From assembly GCA_009760855.2 (NCBI GenBank), contig WPIO01000092.1, forward strand, positions 451,001 through 515,000: 64,000 bases of DNA. Reading direction: 5' to 3'. How positions within the stretch are numbered: the first letter of the stretch is position 1; every line of letters begins with the position of its first letter. The stretch is from Cristatella mucedo (taxonomy: Eukaryota; Bryozoa; Phylactolaemata; Cristatellidae). This document shows positions 46,187 to 57,124 of this stretch, piece after piece. The notes below the pieces were generated by a model. It had not been told where the DNA came from. It made no database searches and saw only the letters and a list, made by a program, of their open reading frames with translations. The position numbers and the translations under genes were made by a program.

Positions 46187-46292
46187 AGGCACTACACATA
46201 CGCCACCTGGCTCGAGCCCACGACCTTGGTCATCAAATACATTCACCTTGACTGCGGTCGAGGCGAGTGCGTGATCCGCTGGGCTAAACCAG
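46187..46292 (-). mobile_element. SINE-2 copy, partial
   Basis: CAGGCACTACACATACGCCACCTGGCTCGAGCCCACGACC, then TGATCCGCTGGGCTAAACCAG, read on the minus strand as A box (TAGCCCAGCGG) and B box (GGGCTCGAGCC). It begins at the (ATT)n of the L2 LINE. Confidence 0.78.
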
Positions 46293-46360
46293 TGTGGCAT
46301 TGGAATGCCGGAGCTCTTACGAACGATGAACAGAGCCTGCGGTTTGCCTTCCTTTGGCGC

Positions 46361-46610
46361 TGCGAGAGAGAGAGAGAGACGGAGAAGGGGCGGGATAGGA
46401 GAAATGGGGGAGTGAGACAGTGAGAGAGAGAGAGGCAGAGAGGCAGAGAGAGAGACAGAGAGAGAGGGGAGAGAGAGAGGCAGAGAGGGAGAGAAAGAGA
46501 GGGAGGGAGGGAGAGAGAGAGAGAGGGAGAGGGAGAGAGCGAGAGAGGGAAAGAAAGAGAGAGGCAGAGAGAGGGGCAGAGAGGGAGAGAAGGAGAGGGA
46601 GGGAGGGAGG

Positions 46611-46661
<51 letters not shown>

Positions 46662-46720
46662 CGAGGGTGAGGGAGACATAAAGGGGGAGGTAAAGAGACA
46701 AGTAAAGAGAGAGGCAGAGA
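46361..46720. repeat. GA-rich tract
   Basis: GAGAGA with GGCAGA and GGGA breaks over about 360 bp. The open frames inside it are translation of the repeat. Confidence 0.95.
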
Positions 46721-48512
46721 GAGGTTCTCCACAGAGGTAGAGAGGGTGGAGACAGAGTCAAAGACATGGAGAGGAGGAGAGACAAATGGGCGTTTGAGGA
46801 GTTTGGATAGAGACATCGAGTGAGGCTTGGAGGGACTGCTGGGCGAGGCATCTGAATTAGAGGCGCGTGGAGGAAGTCTCTGCTTAGCGTTTTTACGGGT
46901 TTTACAGGGCAAACACTTCGACGGCGTCAAATCCGCGTCTCGACTGCCAGGCAGCCGCTGCTGCGACTGCTTAAGCGTTGCCGAGGCCTTCGGTTCAAGC
47001 GGCGTCCGCTGCGAACAGTTCTATTCGGATGTCAGTAGCACGAGCGGACCGTAGCCGAACGTAAGCCGCGCTAGGTATCGTGCCTAACGCAGCATGCGTC
47101 CGTCTGCAGACCGAGGCATGCTGGGTCGGTCAGTCGGTCGGCCGGTGATATTTCAGTTCTTGCCGCTGGAGACCGGGCGGGCCTCAATCTCCTTTCGGCG
47201 AGCAAGTCTGCTCCGAGAGCTCGGTCGCACACGCCCGTAAGACCGCGTCCACGCAAGTTCGGCTGGGAACTGACAGAAGGCGGCCGCGAAGGCGGCAGCT
47301 GCATTATAACCGGCGACGGACGACGCTTCGCGGGGAGATGTCGGCAAGTGAGCCATTCGCGAGCCGCGATCGCCAGCGCGGCCGCTGGCGAACGCTCAAG
47401 CGGCACGTGCAACTTGAAGCAAACGAGCCGCCGCCGCCGCCGCCGCCGGCTCGAACGTGACGGCACCGATCCGCACGGCGCCGGTCGAGGATGGAGAAGA
47501 ATGTTGACGACGGCGGCGCAGCCGCAAAGCCGCAGAGCGAGAAGAAGCATTGTTACTGAAGAGCCCCGCCGAATGCCGAGCGGCTTCGATTGAAGGCTCG
47601 CGGTCGCGGCCAGAGAGTAAGAGGAGGCTGAGTAGGAGTATGAGCCAGAGATGCGGCGCCGCCCGATCGACGGCTACGGCCGGCAGGGTTATACAGGGGG
47701 ACCACTCACACAAGGGTACCTTAGCGACGGCCGGGGCACCGCTCCGAGAGCCACCTATCGGCGCCGCGCCGAGCTGGGAGCGAAGCGTCGCCGCGCGCGC
47801 GAAATCTCGCTCTCGATTGGGGGGGGGGAGCGGCGCGAGCATCGCGATTCGAGAAAGGAGAGGAGAAAGCGACGCGTCCGCCCCTCCCGCCAGGGTGCAG
47901 GGCGATCTTGCACGACGAGACGGCGCGCGAGTGCGTCGAACGGGTCGCCGGTCGGCCTGGCGGAGCGGCGGCGCGACGGTCCTCGCGGCTCGCTCGACGC
48001 CTCCGCTCCGCCGAGCGAGGCTCCGTCGGACTCGCGCTCACGTCCTGCGCAGCTGAGTCCGACCGACGTGGCTTGGGGGCGAGAAGCGACAGCTCCTCTT
48101 TGCCCTCGAACGTGGCCGCGCTCAGATAGGGATCGTCTTTCGGCCAAGCGACCGTCTCGTACGTCGCCGTCGCGCCAGTGGCTGACGGGAAGTCACGAGC
48201 TCTCGACGCCCGCGGGCGTCGTGGGGCGTCTGCTCCATCCCAGAGCTAGCTCTCGAGGAGCGACCACTTCGGTGCCGCTCTCCGTCCGTCCGGCACTTTG
48301 GCATTCCGCTAATGCGGCGAAAGGCTGGGCTAGAAGTAAGGGCGGGAAATGGGGTCGTCTCCCCTCTCTATCTCGATTCGCTACGATTCCGACGAAGGTC
48401 GAAGCCGCCGAGTCACGCCACCCTGCTCGCGCACGCACTCGAAGTTCCGCTTGGCTCCCATCTTCCCTCGTTTCGACGCGCTTCCGCTCCTCGCCATTTT
48501 ATTTATCGTCCC
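46720..48512. other. GC/CpG-rich block, no gene recognised
   Basis: CpG density rises from about 46,950. A (CCG)n run sits near 47430-47450. The 305-codon plus-strand frame at 47651-48568 is Arg/Ser-rich, is overlapped by frames on the other strand and runs into an L2 tail. It is treated as compositional. Confidence 0.45.
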
Positions 48513-48755
48513 ATAATAATAATATTGCACTTGATAAAGCGCCCTCAGAGAACTTAATCTCTTTCTAGGCGCTTTACATTTGCTGCAAAGTGATATGCAA
48601 TAGAATAGTAAGTAAAATCATGCTTGAAAAACAAACAAAATGAATAATATGGTTAGGGGTTACATGCACAGGGTCAGCATGCAAGTGTGGTTAGTGGCAG
48701 CATGCACAGTGTCAGCAAGCGTAAGCACATCAATGACGAATCACAGGGACCCATC
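48513..48755 (-). mobile_element. L2 LINE tail and 3' UTR fragment
   Basis: (AAT)n, GCACTTGATAAAGCGCCCTC, TAGGCGCTTTACATTTGC, then CATGCACAGGGTCAGCATGC and GACGAATCACAGGGACCCA, where the coding end would begin. Stem arms AAAGCGCC and GGCGCTTT are intact. Confidence 0.9.
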
Positions 48756-48872
48756 TGACCTTAGTGCACTTTACCTTGCTCACAGCCGCCAGCAAGCCCG
48801 GAAGTCTGTGTAGATTGCTGCATGCACAGAGGCCGACGTATCGGCGAAGCTTGGCCGGTAGGACATCCGGCC

Positions 48873-48911
48873 AGCGCTCGCTAGCCGGACGGACGGTGTT
48901 GAGCGAGCGCT
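48873..48911. repeat. 10-bp inverted repeat
   Basis: AGCGCTCGCT (48873-48882) and AGCGAGCGCT (48902-48911). Confidence 0.85.
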
Positions 48912-48951
48912 AGCGGCCCTCAAGCCGCGAGAACGTAATGCATAGTTCTTT

Positions 48952-49080
48952 TGTATAGCACCCCAAGAGAACGCAATATCTATTCAGGCGCTTCACATAT
49001 GCCTCAGGGCTCGAGCCCGCGACCTCAGCCAGACCTTGGTCGGGAGCACCTTAACCGTTTGACCAAACCAGCACATAATC
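48952..49080 (-). mobile_element. SINE-2 copy
   Basis: TTTGTATAGCACCCCAAGAGAACGC, CAGGCGCTTCACATATGCC, GGGCTCGAGCCCGCGACC, CACCTTAACCGTTTGACCAAACCAGCA. A second short piece of the same head (CAGCCAGACCTCGGTCG) recurs at 49285 after an AT-rich stretch. Confidence 0.85.
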
Positions 49081-49189
49081 GTACGAGTAGCTACATGAAG
49101 ACAGAGCAGCTGGATTGCACTTTGAGTGGGCTGGTGCGTTGCCTAATTTATTTGGGCTATAGGCTTGTAAGATGCCTACCTACCTTACT

Positions 49190-49285
49190 CTTAATTAATA
49201 TTTAATATTCAATATTTAATATTTATATATAATATAATTTAATTTAATATTTACATTAATATTTAATATTTAATATTTAATATTC
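49190..49285. repeat. AT-rich (TTTAATATT)n tract
   Basis: Irregular AATATTTAATATT units over about 95 bp, bounded on both sides by pieces of SINE-2 head. Confidence 0.9.
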
Positions 49286-49299
49286 AGCCAGACCTCGGT

Positions 49300-51150
49300 C
49301 GTGCGAAAAGCCGCGCGAGACCAGCGAGCGCTCTGACGGCGGTTCTGTCGCGGCTTCCGCCGGGCGTTGGACCCACAGAGACAGAGTGGCAGGGGCAGGG
49401 ATGCATTTACCCCTCTGCCCAGTAGCAGGGGGCAGCGAGCGACCTGTGCCGCCCTTACTTTACTCCTACGCTTCCCCCCCCCGACCGTCGCCGACGACGA
49501 AATTATGTCCTACACCCGCGTGAAGAGCGACCGTCGAGTTCGCATCGAATAAACAATATCATTTTACCATCAAAGTGCAAAAACACTTCTAAGCACTTTC
49601 ATTATTCAAGTACAAGTCACTGCCACGTAAGCCAGATTAAACACTTAAAGTGCTATGCTTTGTGGCGCTTGAACGACTTGTCAGGCTGCTGCGTCTGCGT
49701 CACGTGCTGACCTCTGGAAATGAACCAGCGACTTCGAAAGTCCTGCCAGCTCGCTCGTTTCGGCCGATCGGCTTCCAGAAGGGTCAGGGGGCGGCTGCTT
49801 CTTCGGACCGGCAGTGCTTCGTAGCCATCGCCCCGGAAGGACCGACCGTACTGCGTCGACCGGTGCTTACTTTGGCGTGCACTTCATGCATTCATTCATT
49901 CTTTCGTTCATTCATTCAGACTCGCTCTTCAATCAGAATCGATAAAAATGAACGCTCGGCGGCGCACTGAGCATCGCCTCAGCACAAGTTATCCGCACGT
50001 GCTTGCTGCCGCACGCATTCTCGCGAGCCAGACCCAGCTGCTCTCTTTGCGTGCCCTCGAACTTGCCCAGAACGCTATCGCGCTACGTGGACGTGTACAG
50101 TCGCGATTTTTTTTTTTTTTGTACAGAAAACCGAGTCCCGCGACTGCTTGCTGCGATTGCGGCGGCGCAAGCCGCCACTCGCTGGTCGGTAGTCCAACCG
50201 ACCAGCGAGCGATCGGCGGACCGGTCATCTCATGAACCGTGACCCCCGAGACCCAGAATGGGCCCGACCCAAATAAATTCACGATCCGTCGTCCCCTCTC
50301 TCCCCCCCCGTTCGAAAACTCCTGGGTGCGACCGCCATCCTTGCACCGACCTGGGCATTCGAGGAATGGCTACCTGGCGGTACGCTAGCGCGCCACTCGA
50401 GCCCCTGGCGTCACTGACGGTGAAAACGCCTCCGCTCAGCCTAACTAAGCAGTGCAGAGGCGAGGCGAGGGCGTGCCAGGGGGGGATCGCCAGGGGGGGG
50501 GGTCGCGATGAACGAAAGCGATGTCTGTCGCGCGCGTGCGCGCGAGCACCGCACTGCTCGGGCGGCTGGAAATTAACCGCGATGAGCAGTCGCCCGCTGC
50601 GACACCTCGACCTCGACGCTCAAAATTTCGGCGCCGCGTTCCTACGCCGGACATCTGCGTCGGCTTAAGCTAATCAGCGACGCTCGTTGGCAAGTTCGCC
50701 TGGTTTGGAAAAAACAAAATAGAGCAGACGCGACGCCGGCCTAAGACGCAGGCCCGGAGCGGCGGGCTGAATCCGGAGAGCTGAACTCTGAGCTCGGGAA
50801 GAATCTTTCGGAACGCGAAATGCTAGAAGAAGCTACTCTCTCTCTCTCTCTTTCTGCCCTTTGAAGGTTAGAGACTCTTGCGCACTCTCGTTCGGCCTCT
50901 CGTTCGTTCGGGACTTCGCCGAGATCGCTCCGGAGCGGCTGAGCTGCTCGCTCGATGACCGGCAGCGTCGGCGACCTCCGCGGACGCGACAGCTCGGCGC
51001 GCATGCGCGACCGCGATCGCGTCCGCCGTGAGAGCGTGACGATTGGCCGATTCAACGATCTCGTCCGCGTGGCGGCAGGAGAGCCTTAACATTAAAGAGC
51101 CCAGCCGATTTTCTCCGCGCGCTTTCCGAGGGCAGTCAAGAACTACCGAC
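49300..51150. other. No recognisable feature
   Basis: CpG-rich in part (49,300-49,500; 50,300-51,080). Poly-T at 50107-50119. A 13-bp inverted repeat lies at 50178-50209. Frames are short and overlapping. Confidence 0.45.
50178..50209. repeat. Perfect 13-bp inverted repeat
   Basis: CTCGCTGGTCGGT (50178-50190) and ACCGACCAGCGAG (50197-50209) with a six-base loop. Confidence 0.9.
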
Positions 51151-51226
51151 TGCAGAGCTCGAACCCCGGTACCCGGGTAGTGAACTGACCGCCAGCACCT
51201 CGCCGCCGCTTTGCTAAGACCCGGTG
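51150..51226 (-). mobile_element. tRNA-like element, probably a SINE head
   Basis: On the minus strand TTAGCAAAGCGGCGG fits the A box and GGGGTTCGAGCTC fits the B box. The spacing is longer than in an ordinary tRNA, the acceptor ends do not pair, and no clear anticodon arm is seen, so a functional tRNA gene is not called. Confidence 0.4.
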
Positions 51227-51359
51227 GCAGAAACTGCCAGCAAGCAGTATCGACCTATAGAGAGCATTTAAAATGTGAGTCCGCCCCGTAGGCGAAGGTC
51301 GCCAATGTCACACTTAAGTTGCGTCCTCTGTGATAAGTACTATTTTAGTTGATTTAAAA

Positions 51360-51522
51360 TGTCTCGTTTGTATATCGGCAGAAGAGCCCTAACGCTGGCT
51401 GTCACCTCCGCTTGCAGTCGGCCAATGAAGGATCGTCCCACTGAAGGACTCGAATCAACGACCTCGGTCTTGAAGAGCCAACACCTGACTTCCTGAGCTA
51501 TTTCACGGCCCTAATGCATCTT
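51360..51522 (-). mobile_element. SINE-1 copy
   Basis: TTTGTATATCGGCAGAAGAGCC, TGGCTGTCACCTCCGCTTGC, GAAGGACTCGAATCAACGACC (B box, worn), GCTATTTCACGGCC. Diverged from the best copies. Confidence 0.75.
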
Positions 51523-51524
51523 AG

Positions 51525-52250
51525 TGCGACAGACTTTCGATCAGTACGCCATCATTACGCAATGACGTATTTAACGCTGTGGCGATTACCTCCGCAGTAA
51601 GAATAAAGTGAGTCGTTGCAACTGAACCCTCAGGCGTCTGTCTACATGCCTATGCGCACAGTCTTTGTTTTTTTCTCCAAATTAAAGTTTCTCGCAATGT
51701 ATTGCCGGTGGACGCTTTTGCCGAAATCTTTCACGGGTTAACTTCGCCTCCTCCTCCTCCGTTTAGGTGAACCTGTAAGAATGGCTGACGGAGGTCACTC
51801 GGCGAGTCAAAGGTCGGGGTGAACGCGCTGCCGTACTTTTTGCAACGCTCGGCGAAGCACGTGAGCTACGTTATTCAATTGCATTTTCAAACGCTGCAGA
51901 GATTATCTCTCAGCGGAATGGATAAAAATGCACGGCTTGGCCGAAATAGCCAATCAGACAATTAGCGATGGCCAAGCCTGTCGGCGAGTCAATACTGTTG
52001 AGCCTTTTCGCATACCACGCACGGTCCTTTAGTAAACCTATTTAATTTCAAATGTGATTTTGGCAGTAAAAAAAAAAGTCGCTCATGTCACGCTTACATT
52101 GTGTACCTCGTGATACTTATAGTACCATCTCGGCGCTGCAGCTATGACGAGGATAACGTCAGGAAACGGGCAAGATTATTTACTAATTTGCATATGTAGC
52201 GACAATATGCACTCTGACTGTTGAAAGTGGACATTGAATCGAGCATGCGG
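51525..52250. other. No recognisable feature
   Basis: AT-balanced; no open frame above 60 codons. CTAATGTCACACTTA-like sequence at 51,300 and 52,085 (GTCACGCTTACATTGTG) may be a short diverged repeat. Confidence 0.45.
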
Positions 52251-52252
52251 TC

Positions 52253-52293
52253 ATCAAATAGAGACGATCGGTCATCGATCGTCGCTATTTGAT
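52253..52293. repeat. 18-bp inverted repeat
   Basis: ATCAAATAGAGACGATCG (52253-52270) and CGATCGTCGCTATTTGAT (52276-52293) with one mismatch and a five-base loop. Confidence 0.92.
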
Positions 52294-52299
52294 CACGTA

Positions 52300-53800
52300 A
52301 AGTATCTTGAACGTCTCACATTTTTAGATCGGTTTTTCCGAGATTTTTCTCGACGACATGCTAGTATCGTGACTACTGCTGCTTGCTGCTGTTACTGCCA
52401 CGATAAATGATCGCTCGATACGACGCATGCGTTAATTTCCGTTAATGCGTGCATTTATTCAAGCAGCCAAGTCAGCGGCATGCCGGCTGACTGGCCCCTC
52501 TGTGGGCAAGTCAGCTGCGCTACTGCGCTCGCGAGATCTCGCGAGACACCCTCGTACGTCCTACGCCGCACCGTCTGCCTAAACTGACGAGTACTCGGAC
52601 GCAAGCTTCGGATGAGTGCGAACCCGGAGCTCAGCTCCTCGATGCCTACACTTCGTTCCGCCTTGCTCGTCAGCGGCGGCGCTAGGACTCGCCGCCGCTG
52701 CCGCCGCCGCCCGCCGCCGCCCTCGCCGAATGGAGCTGCCGCTTCAGCCGCACTCTCGAGAGTCCTTCTCTCCGCCACACCAGCTGCTGCTGCTGCTGCT
52801 GTACGCTGCCGCAAATAGCATTCGATTATATGACGCCGGGGCGCGCTCGCAGCAGCGGTGCGGCCCCAGGAAAAGCTGGGCGAGACGTGCCGGTCCAGAG
52901 GCCGAGCGGCGTGCACCGGAAGTCAGCCGCGAGCCGGTCGGGTCGAGCGTAACGCGATCGCAGCTCGGTCTGGAGCGGTGATTGGCGACCCGCAGCTGCT
53001 CCCCGGCGTCGGGGAATGAATCTGTCTGCCGCCGGCCGCAGCGTTTCGCGAACGAAAGGCTCGCTGGCATTTAATGTAAGCGAAGAGTGGATAATGCTAG
53101 CGGAGCATACGATACGCGTCCTCCCCCCCCCCCGCGCGAGGCTCGCGAGGCGCTTCCCGGCGGTCAGCTTTCCGCTTGTCGCACGCCACCTCCGCGACGC
53201 TGCCGGCGAACTCCGATCCTTGGCGATGGCGAGCTAGCCAGTCCGACGAAATGCTCAAACGAAGCAAGATGGCTGGCTGGCTGGTCGACTGCATTCAATT
53301 CATCGTCACCTGGAAAGCCGACGCAGGTTCCGGCCTTCTTTGCGCTTGCTCGTGCCTTGGACCGCTCGTTTCATTTAGGCGACCCGCCGAAACCCACGCG
53401 CTCGCCCGAACCGAACCGGACGCTCGCTGCGGCCGAAATTTTTTGCAAATTGAAAGAGCTGCTGCGAAGGGATGCGACGACAGACGGAAGCGAGGCGCGG
53501 AAGCCAGCGGGGCGGGCAGACGCTGACCGAGAGGCAATCGGCGGACCGACTCCGGTAGCGCCACCTCGGACGGGGAAGCGAGAACAACAACAAACGCTCC
53601 TTCGACGGCCAAGCTACCGCAAATTAAGCCGCCAGTCGGCGCGGCCGCAAGGAAACTTCGATCGCTGAGGGGCGGAGGTCGGAAGTCCGCCGCGCGGGCG
53701 GTCCCACCGCGGGGCTACCCACTGCGACTCGGAGCGCTCCGACGCGACGATCGTGAACTATGAACTCGACGGCTCCTGCGCACTGGACGGCGCGAAGTGC
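52300..53800. other. GC-rich block, no gene recognised
   Basis: CpG-rich from about 52,500, with GCC triplets near 52,690-52,730 and CTG triplets at 52,785-52,802. Overlapping frames of 100-190 codons on both strands show no family. Confidence 0.45.
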
Positions 53801-53814
53801 TCGTGCGCCAGACA

Positions 53815-54500
53815 CGATTCAGAAATTGGAAAGGCTGCCGCTCAAAATTGGCTCTGCCAGCATATCTCCCGTTGAATCATCTCGAAATCTGGGTGTCATG
53901 TTCCAAAGTGACCTCTCGTTAGACGACCACATCAGCTCCACCGTAAAATCTGCCTACTTTCAGCTACATAACATTGCTAAAATTCGGGCTTGTTTAGATA
54001 AAGATACTACGTCTAAGGTGGTCCACGCATTTGTGACATCCCGACTTGACTTCTGTAACTCGCTGCTTGCTGGCCTACAGGCATGTGCGATCAGGCGATT
54101 ACAGCTTGTGCAAAACTCTGCAGCTAGGCTTGTCTGTCGTGAGCATCGCAGTTGTCACATCACACCACTTCTCGCCGACCTGCACTGGCTACCAGTCAAG
54201 AAACGGATCGACTTCAAGGTTTTGTCGCTCACTTTTAGGTCACTTCATTCTTTGGCTCCAGCCAATCTCTCAGATCTACTCCCCCACCAGGCCAAGCATC
54301 GTACCACCCGCCTCTCGGAATTTAACAGTTTACCAATACCTCGTACAAACCTCAAATCCTTTGGAGACCGTGCATTTAGTTCGTATGCTCCCAAAACCTG
54401 GAACTCCCTCCCGACTTGCATCAGAACATCCCCTGACTTGACCACATTTAAAAAGAACTTAAAAAACCTATTTATGACAGCATTGAGTGGGTCCCTGTGA
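53815..54500 (+). mobile_element. L2-clade LINE C-terminal fragment, frame intact
   Basis: An uninterrupted frame reaching TGA at 54498-54500 covers the L2 C-terminus: TIQKLERLPLKIGSASISPV, LGVMFQSDLSLDDHISS, RRLQLVQNSAARLVCREH, LADLHWLPVKKRIDFKVL, SYAPKTWNSLPTC. Most other copies of this segment have breaks or substitutions, so this one may be young. It is 5' truncated and lacks the usual 3' UTR; a CA/TAAATA microsatellite starts right at the stop codon. Confidence 0.92.
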
Positions 54501-54712
54501 ACACACACACACACACACACACACACATAAATAAATAAATACATAAATAAATAAATATACACATAAATACATACATAAATACACACATAAATACACACAT
54601 AACTACACACATAAATAAATACACACATAAATACACACATAAATAAATAAATACACACACATAAATAAATAAATAACACGCACGCACAAGCACACACACA
54701 CGCACACACACA

Positions 54713-54743
<31 letters not shown>

Positions 54744-54802
54744 GTACACACACGTACTCACACGTACACACATAAATAAATAAATAAACATATATATATA
54801 TA
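54501..54802. repeat. (CA)n and (ACATAAATA)n compound microsatellite
   Basis: CA, TAAA, ACACATAA and (AT)n blocks over 300 bp. The Cys/Val-rich minus-strand frames are translation of this repeat. Confidence 0.97.
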
Positions 54803-54804
54803 TT

Positions 54805-54897
54805 GTAGCTGATTAAGCAGCCTCATTTATATAGCGGCAGAAGAACCTTAACGGCTCTCGCCACCGCTTACAGTTAGCAATAAAGGATCGCCCACGC
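54805..54897 (-). mobile_element. SINE-1 copy, 3' half
   Basis: GTAGCTGATTAAGCAGCC, TATAGCGGCAGAAGAACC, GGCTCTCGCCACCGCTTAC, GGATCGCCCAC. The B box and head are missing. Confidence 0.8.
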
Positions 54898-55122
54898 GTC
54901 TCGCCGGCCGCCGACGACGCCGCCAGCTCGCGAAGCTGCTTTCGGGGCGCGTCGCTCGAAGGCCTCGCGCTATTCGGCGTCGCTATCTGCTCGAGAACCT
55001 GTCGGCCCCTCGCGCCTCCCGAAATTGTTTCCGATTGAAATCGCATCCTTGGCGAACAAGCAGTACTTGGCTACCAAGCCGGCCGAGCGAGCGAGCTCGG
55101 AGCGGCCCGGTGCGAGCCGGCT

Positions 55123-55442
<320 letters not shown>

Positions 55443-55532
55443 CCGCCTTAATCAGAATCCTTCGCCGAACGCGCCAAACTGCGGCGTACGCAAGCGTTCG
55501 CCCAGAGGCAGCGCGAAGGGCGATCGGGAGCG

Positions 55533-55731
55533 CCGCCGCCGGAAGGATCGCGCTCAGACCGCTACCGAGTTCCAGACGGGAGCGATCGTGGACGCCACCT
55601 GTCGGTCGCCGGCGCGTGCCGGTCACTGCAAGCGAACGCGGAGGCGCTGGACGTTATTAAAAAAAATTCCTTCAATCGAATAGCGCCTACGAGAACCTAA
55701 TCTCTTTTCAGGCGCTTTGCGTACTCCGTCG
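55533..55731 (-). repeat. 199-bp duplicated block, inverted partner at 63573
   Basis: Reads as the reverse complement of 63573-63771, with no difference found by eye, including the run of eight A/T. It contains a SINE-2 tail (GCGCCTGAAAAGAGATTAGG...CTCGTAGGCGC) plus about 120 bases not belonging to that SINE. Confidence 0.9.
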
Positions 55732-55734
55732 GCC

Positions 55735-56225
55735 GCCTCTGCCGCAGCCACCGAGCAGACATTTAGAAAAAGAGGAAGCTGAAACCTGCACCTGCAACGA
55801 CGCTTCGGCAGAAAGTTTCTTAAGCTCAATAGTAAAGGCGAGGCGGCCGGGGCCGTGGGGCGGCGGCGGCGGCGACAGACGTAGGCAAACCGGCGAATTT
55901 ACAGAGACAACTTGAACTTTGACCTCGACCGGTCCTGAGGGTGGAGCGGAAAGAGCGAGCAGCGCCGCTCGCCGCCCAGCGCGTTCCAGAAAGTCGGCTG
56001 CTGTCCGCCGGCCCAGCGCTGTGCAGGCGGCCGCGCAATCGGCGCTGACGGCAGAGGAGCGAGCGCTCGGACGGAGAGGCGAAGCCAGCAATGCTTCGCC
56101 TCGAGTGACGAACAGCTCAGGCGCGTCCGCGCCCCCTCGGCAGTACTTAGCCGCCGAGCGGAAGTGAGGCTCGCGCGCGGGACGCGCGCGCGTTGCCCTA
56201 CGTGCAGCGTGTAGCTATAGATGGG
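55735..56225. other. GC-rich block, no gene recognised
   Basis: CpG-rich. Frames such as the minus-strand one with VEVKVQVVSVNSP have no recognised family. Confidence 0.4.
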
Positions 56226-56227
56226 CT

Positions 56228-56255
56228 CGAGCGCCCAGCTCGAGCTGGGCGCTCG
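56228..56255. repeat. Perfect 28-bp palindrome
   Basis: CGAGCGCCCAGCTC followed without a gap by its reverse complement. Confidence 0.93.
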
Positions 56256-56426
56256 GCGCCCCAGTCATTGGCCTCGTTCTGGCTCGTTGCTCCTTGCCAC
56301 CGAGTCTTTCACGCGAAGGATTATTGCAGCCTGATTCGACCTAGTTTGACCGCGAGCCAATCAGGTGAAGTCGCTTTCATTTGACATTTACTTCACTATT
56401 CGCAGCGAAAAACTATATAGACATAA

Positions 56427-56585
56427 TTAATTTGTATAGCGCCCCAAGAGAACTTAATCCACATTCAGGCGCTTCACGTATGCTATTCACGAGGGCTCGA
56501 GCCTACTACCTCGGTCAGCGAATATATTCACCTTGACTTTGGTCGGGGCGAGGCGTACCGCCTAACCACTGGGCCAAACCAGCAC
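56427..56585 (-). mobile_element. SINE-2 copy
   Basis: AATTTGTATAGCGCCCCAAGAG, ATTCAGGCGCTTCACGTATGC, GGGCTCGAGCC, CCTAACCACTGGGCCAAACCAGC. Good A box in reverse (TTTGGCCCAGTGGTTAGGCGG). Confidence 0.88.
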
Positions 56586-56681
56586 GAGAAAAGAAAGATA
56601 CGCACAGAAGCAGTTAAAGTAAGTATAAAAAAGATGGAGAGGGAGAACTCGAGTGAAGAGATAAAAGGAGAAAGGAAAAGA

Positions 56682-56940
<259 letters not shown>

Positions 56941-57088
56941 GGGGGAGTAAGAGATGAGACGTTGAGTGCGATGAGAAGAGAGAACGAGTTGCAGAGACGG
57001 AGCAGCAGAGTGGAGGAGTGACCTTCGCGGAAACGGGAAAGCCATAGGGGAGCGAGAGAAACAGACCAAGGGTTCCTGAAAACTGCAA

Positions 57089-57121
<33 letters not shown>

Positions 57122-57124
57122 CAG

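Noticed and set aside
47651-48568. 305-codon plus-strand frame
   Set aside because: Arg/Ser-rich, overlapped by minus-strand frames, and its end is translated L2 tail, which argues against a real protein.
51150-51226. Functional tRNA gene
   Set aside because: A and B boxes fit, but the acceptor stem does not close, the box spacing is long and no proper anticodon arm is seen; a SINE head is more likely.
54245-54790. Cys/Val-rich minus-strand frames resembling membrane proteins
   Set aside because: They are translations of the CA/TAAATA microsatellite.
55708-56091. Minus-strand frame with VEVKVQVVSVNSP as a secreted-ligand N-terminus
   Set aside because: The resemblance is limited to a few hydrophobic residues; the rest is Arg/Ala/Pro-rich CpG translation.
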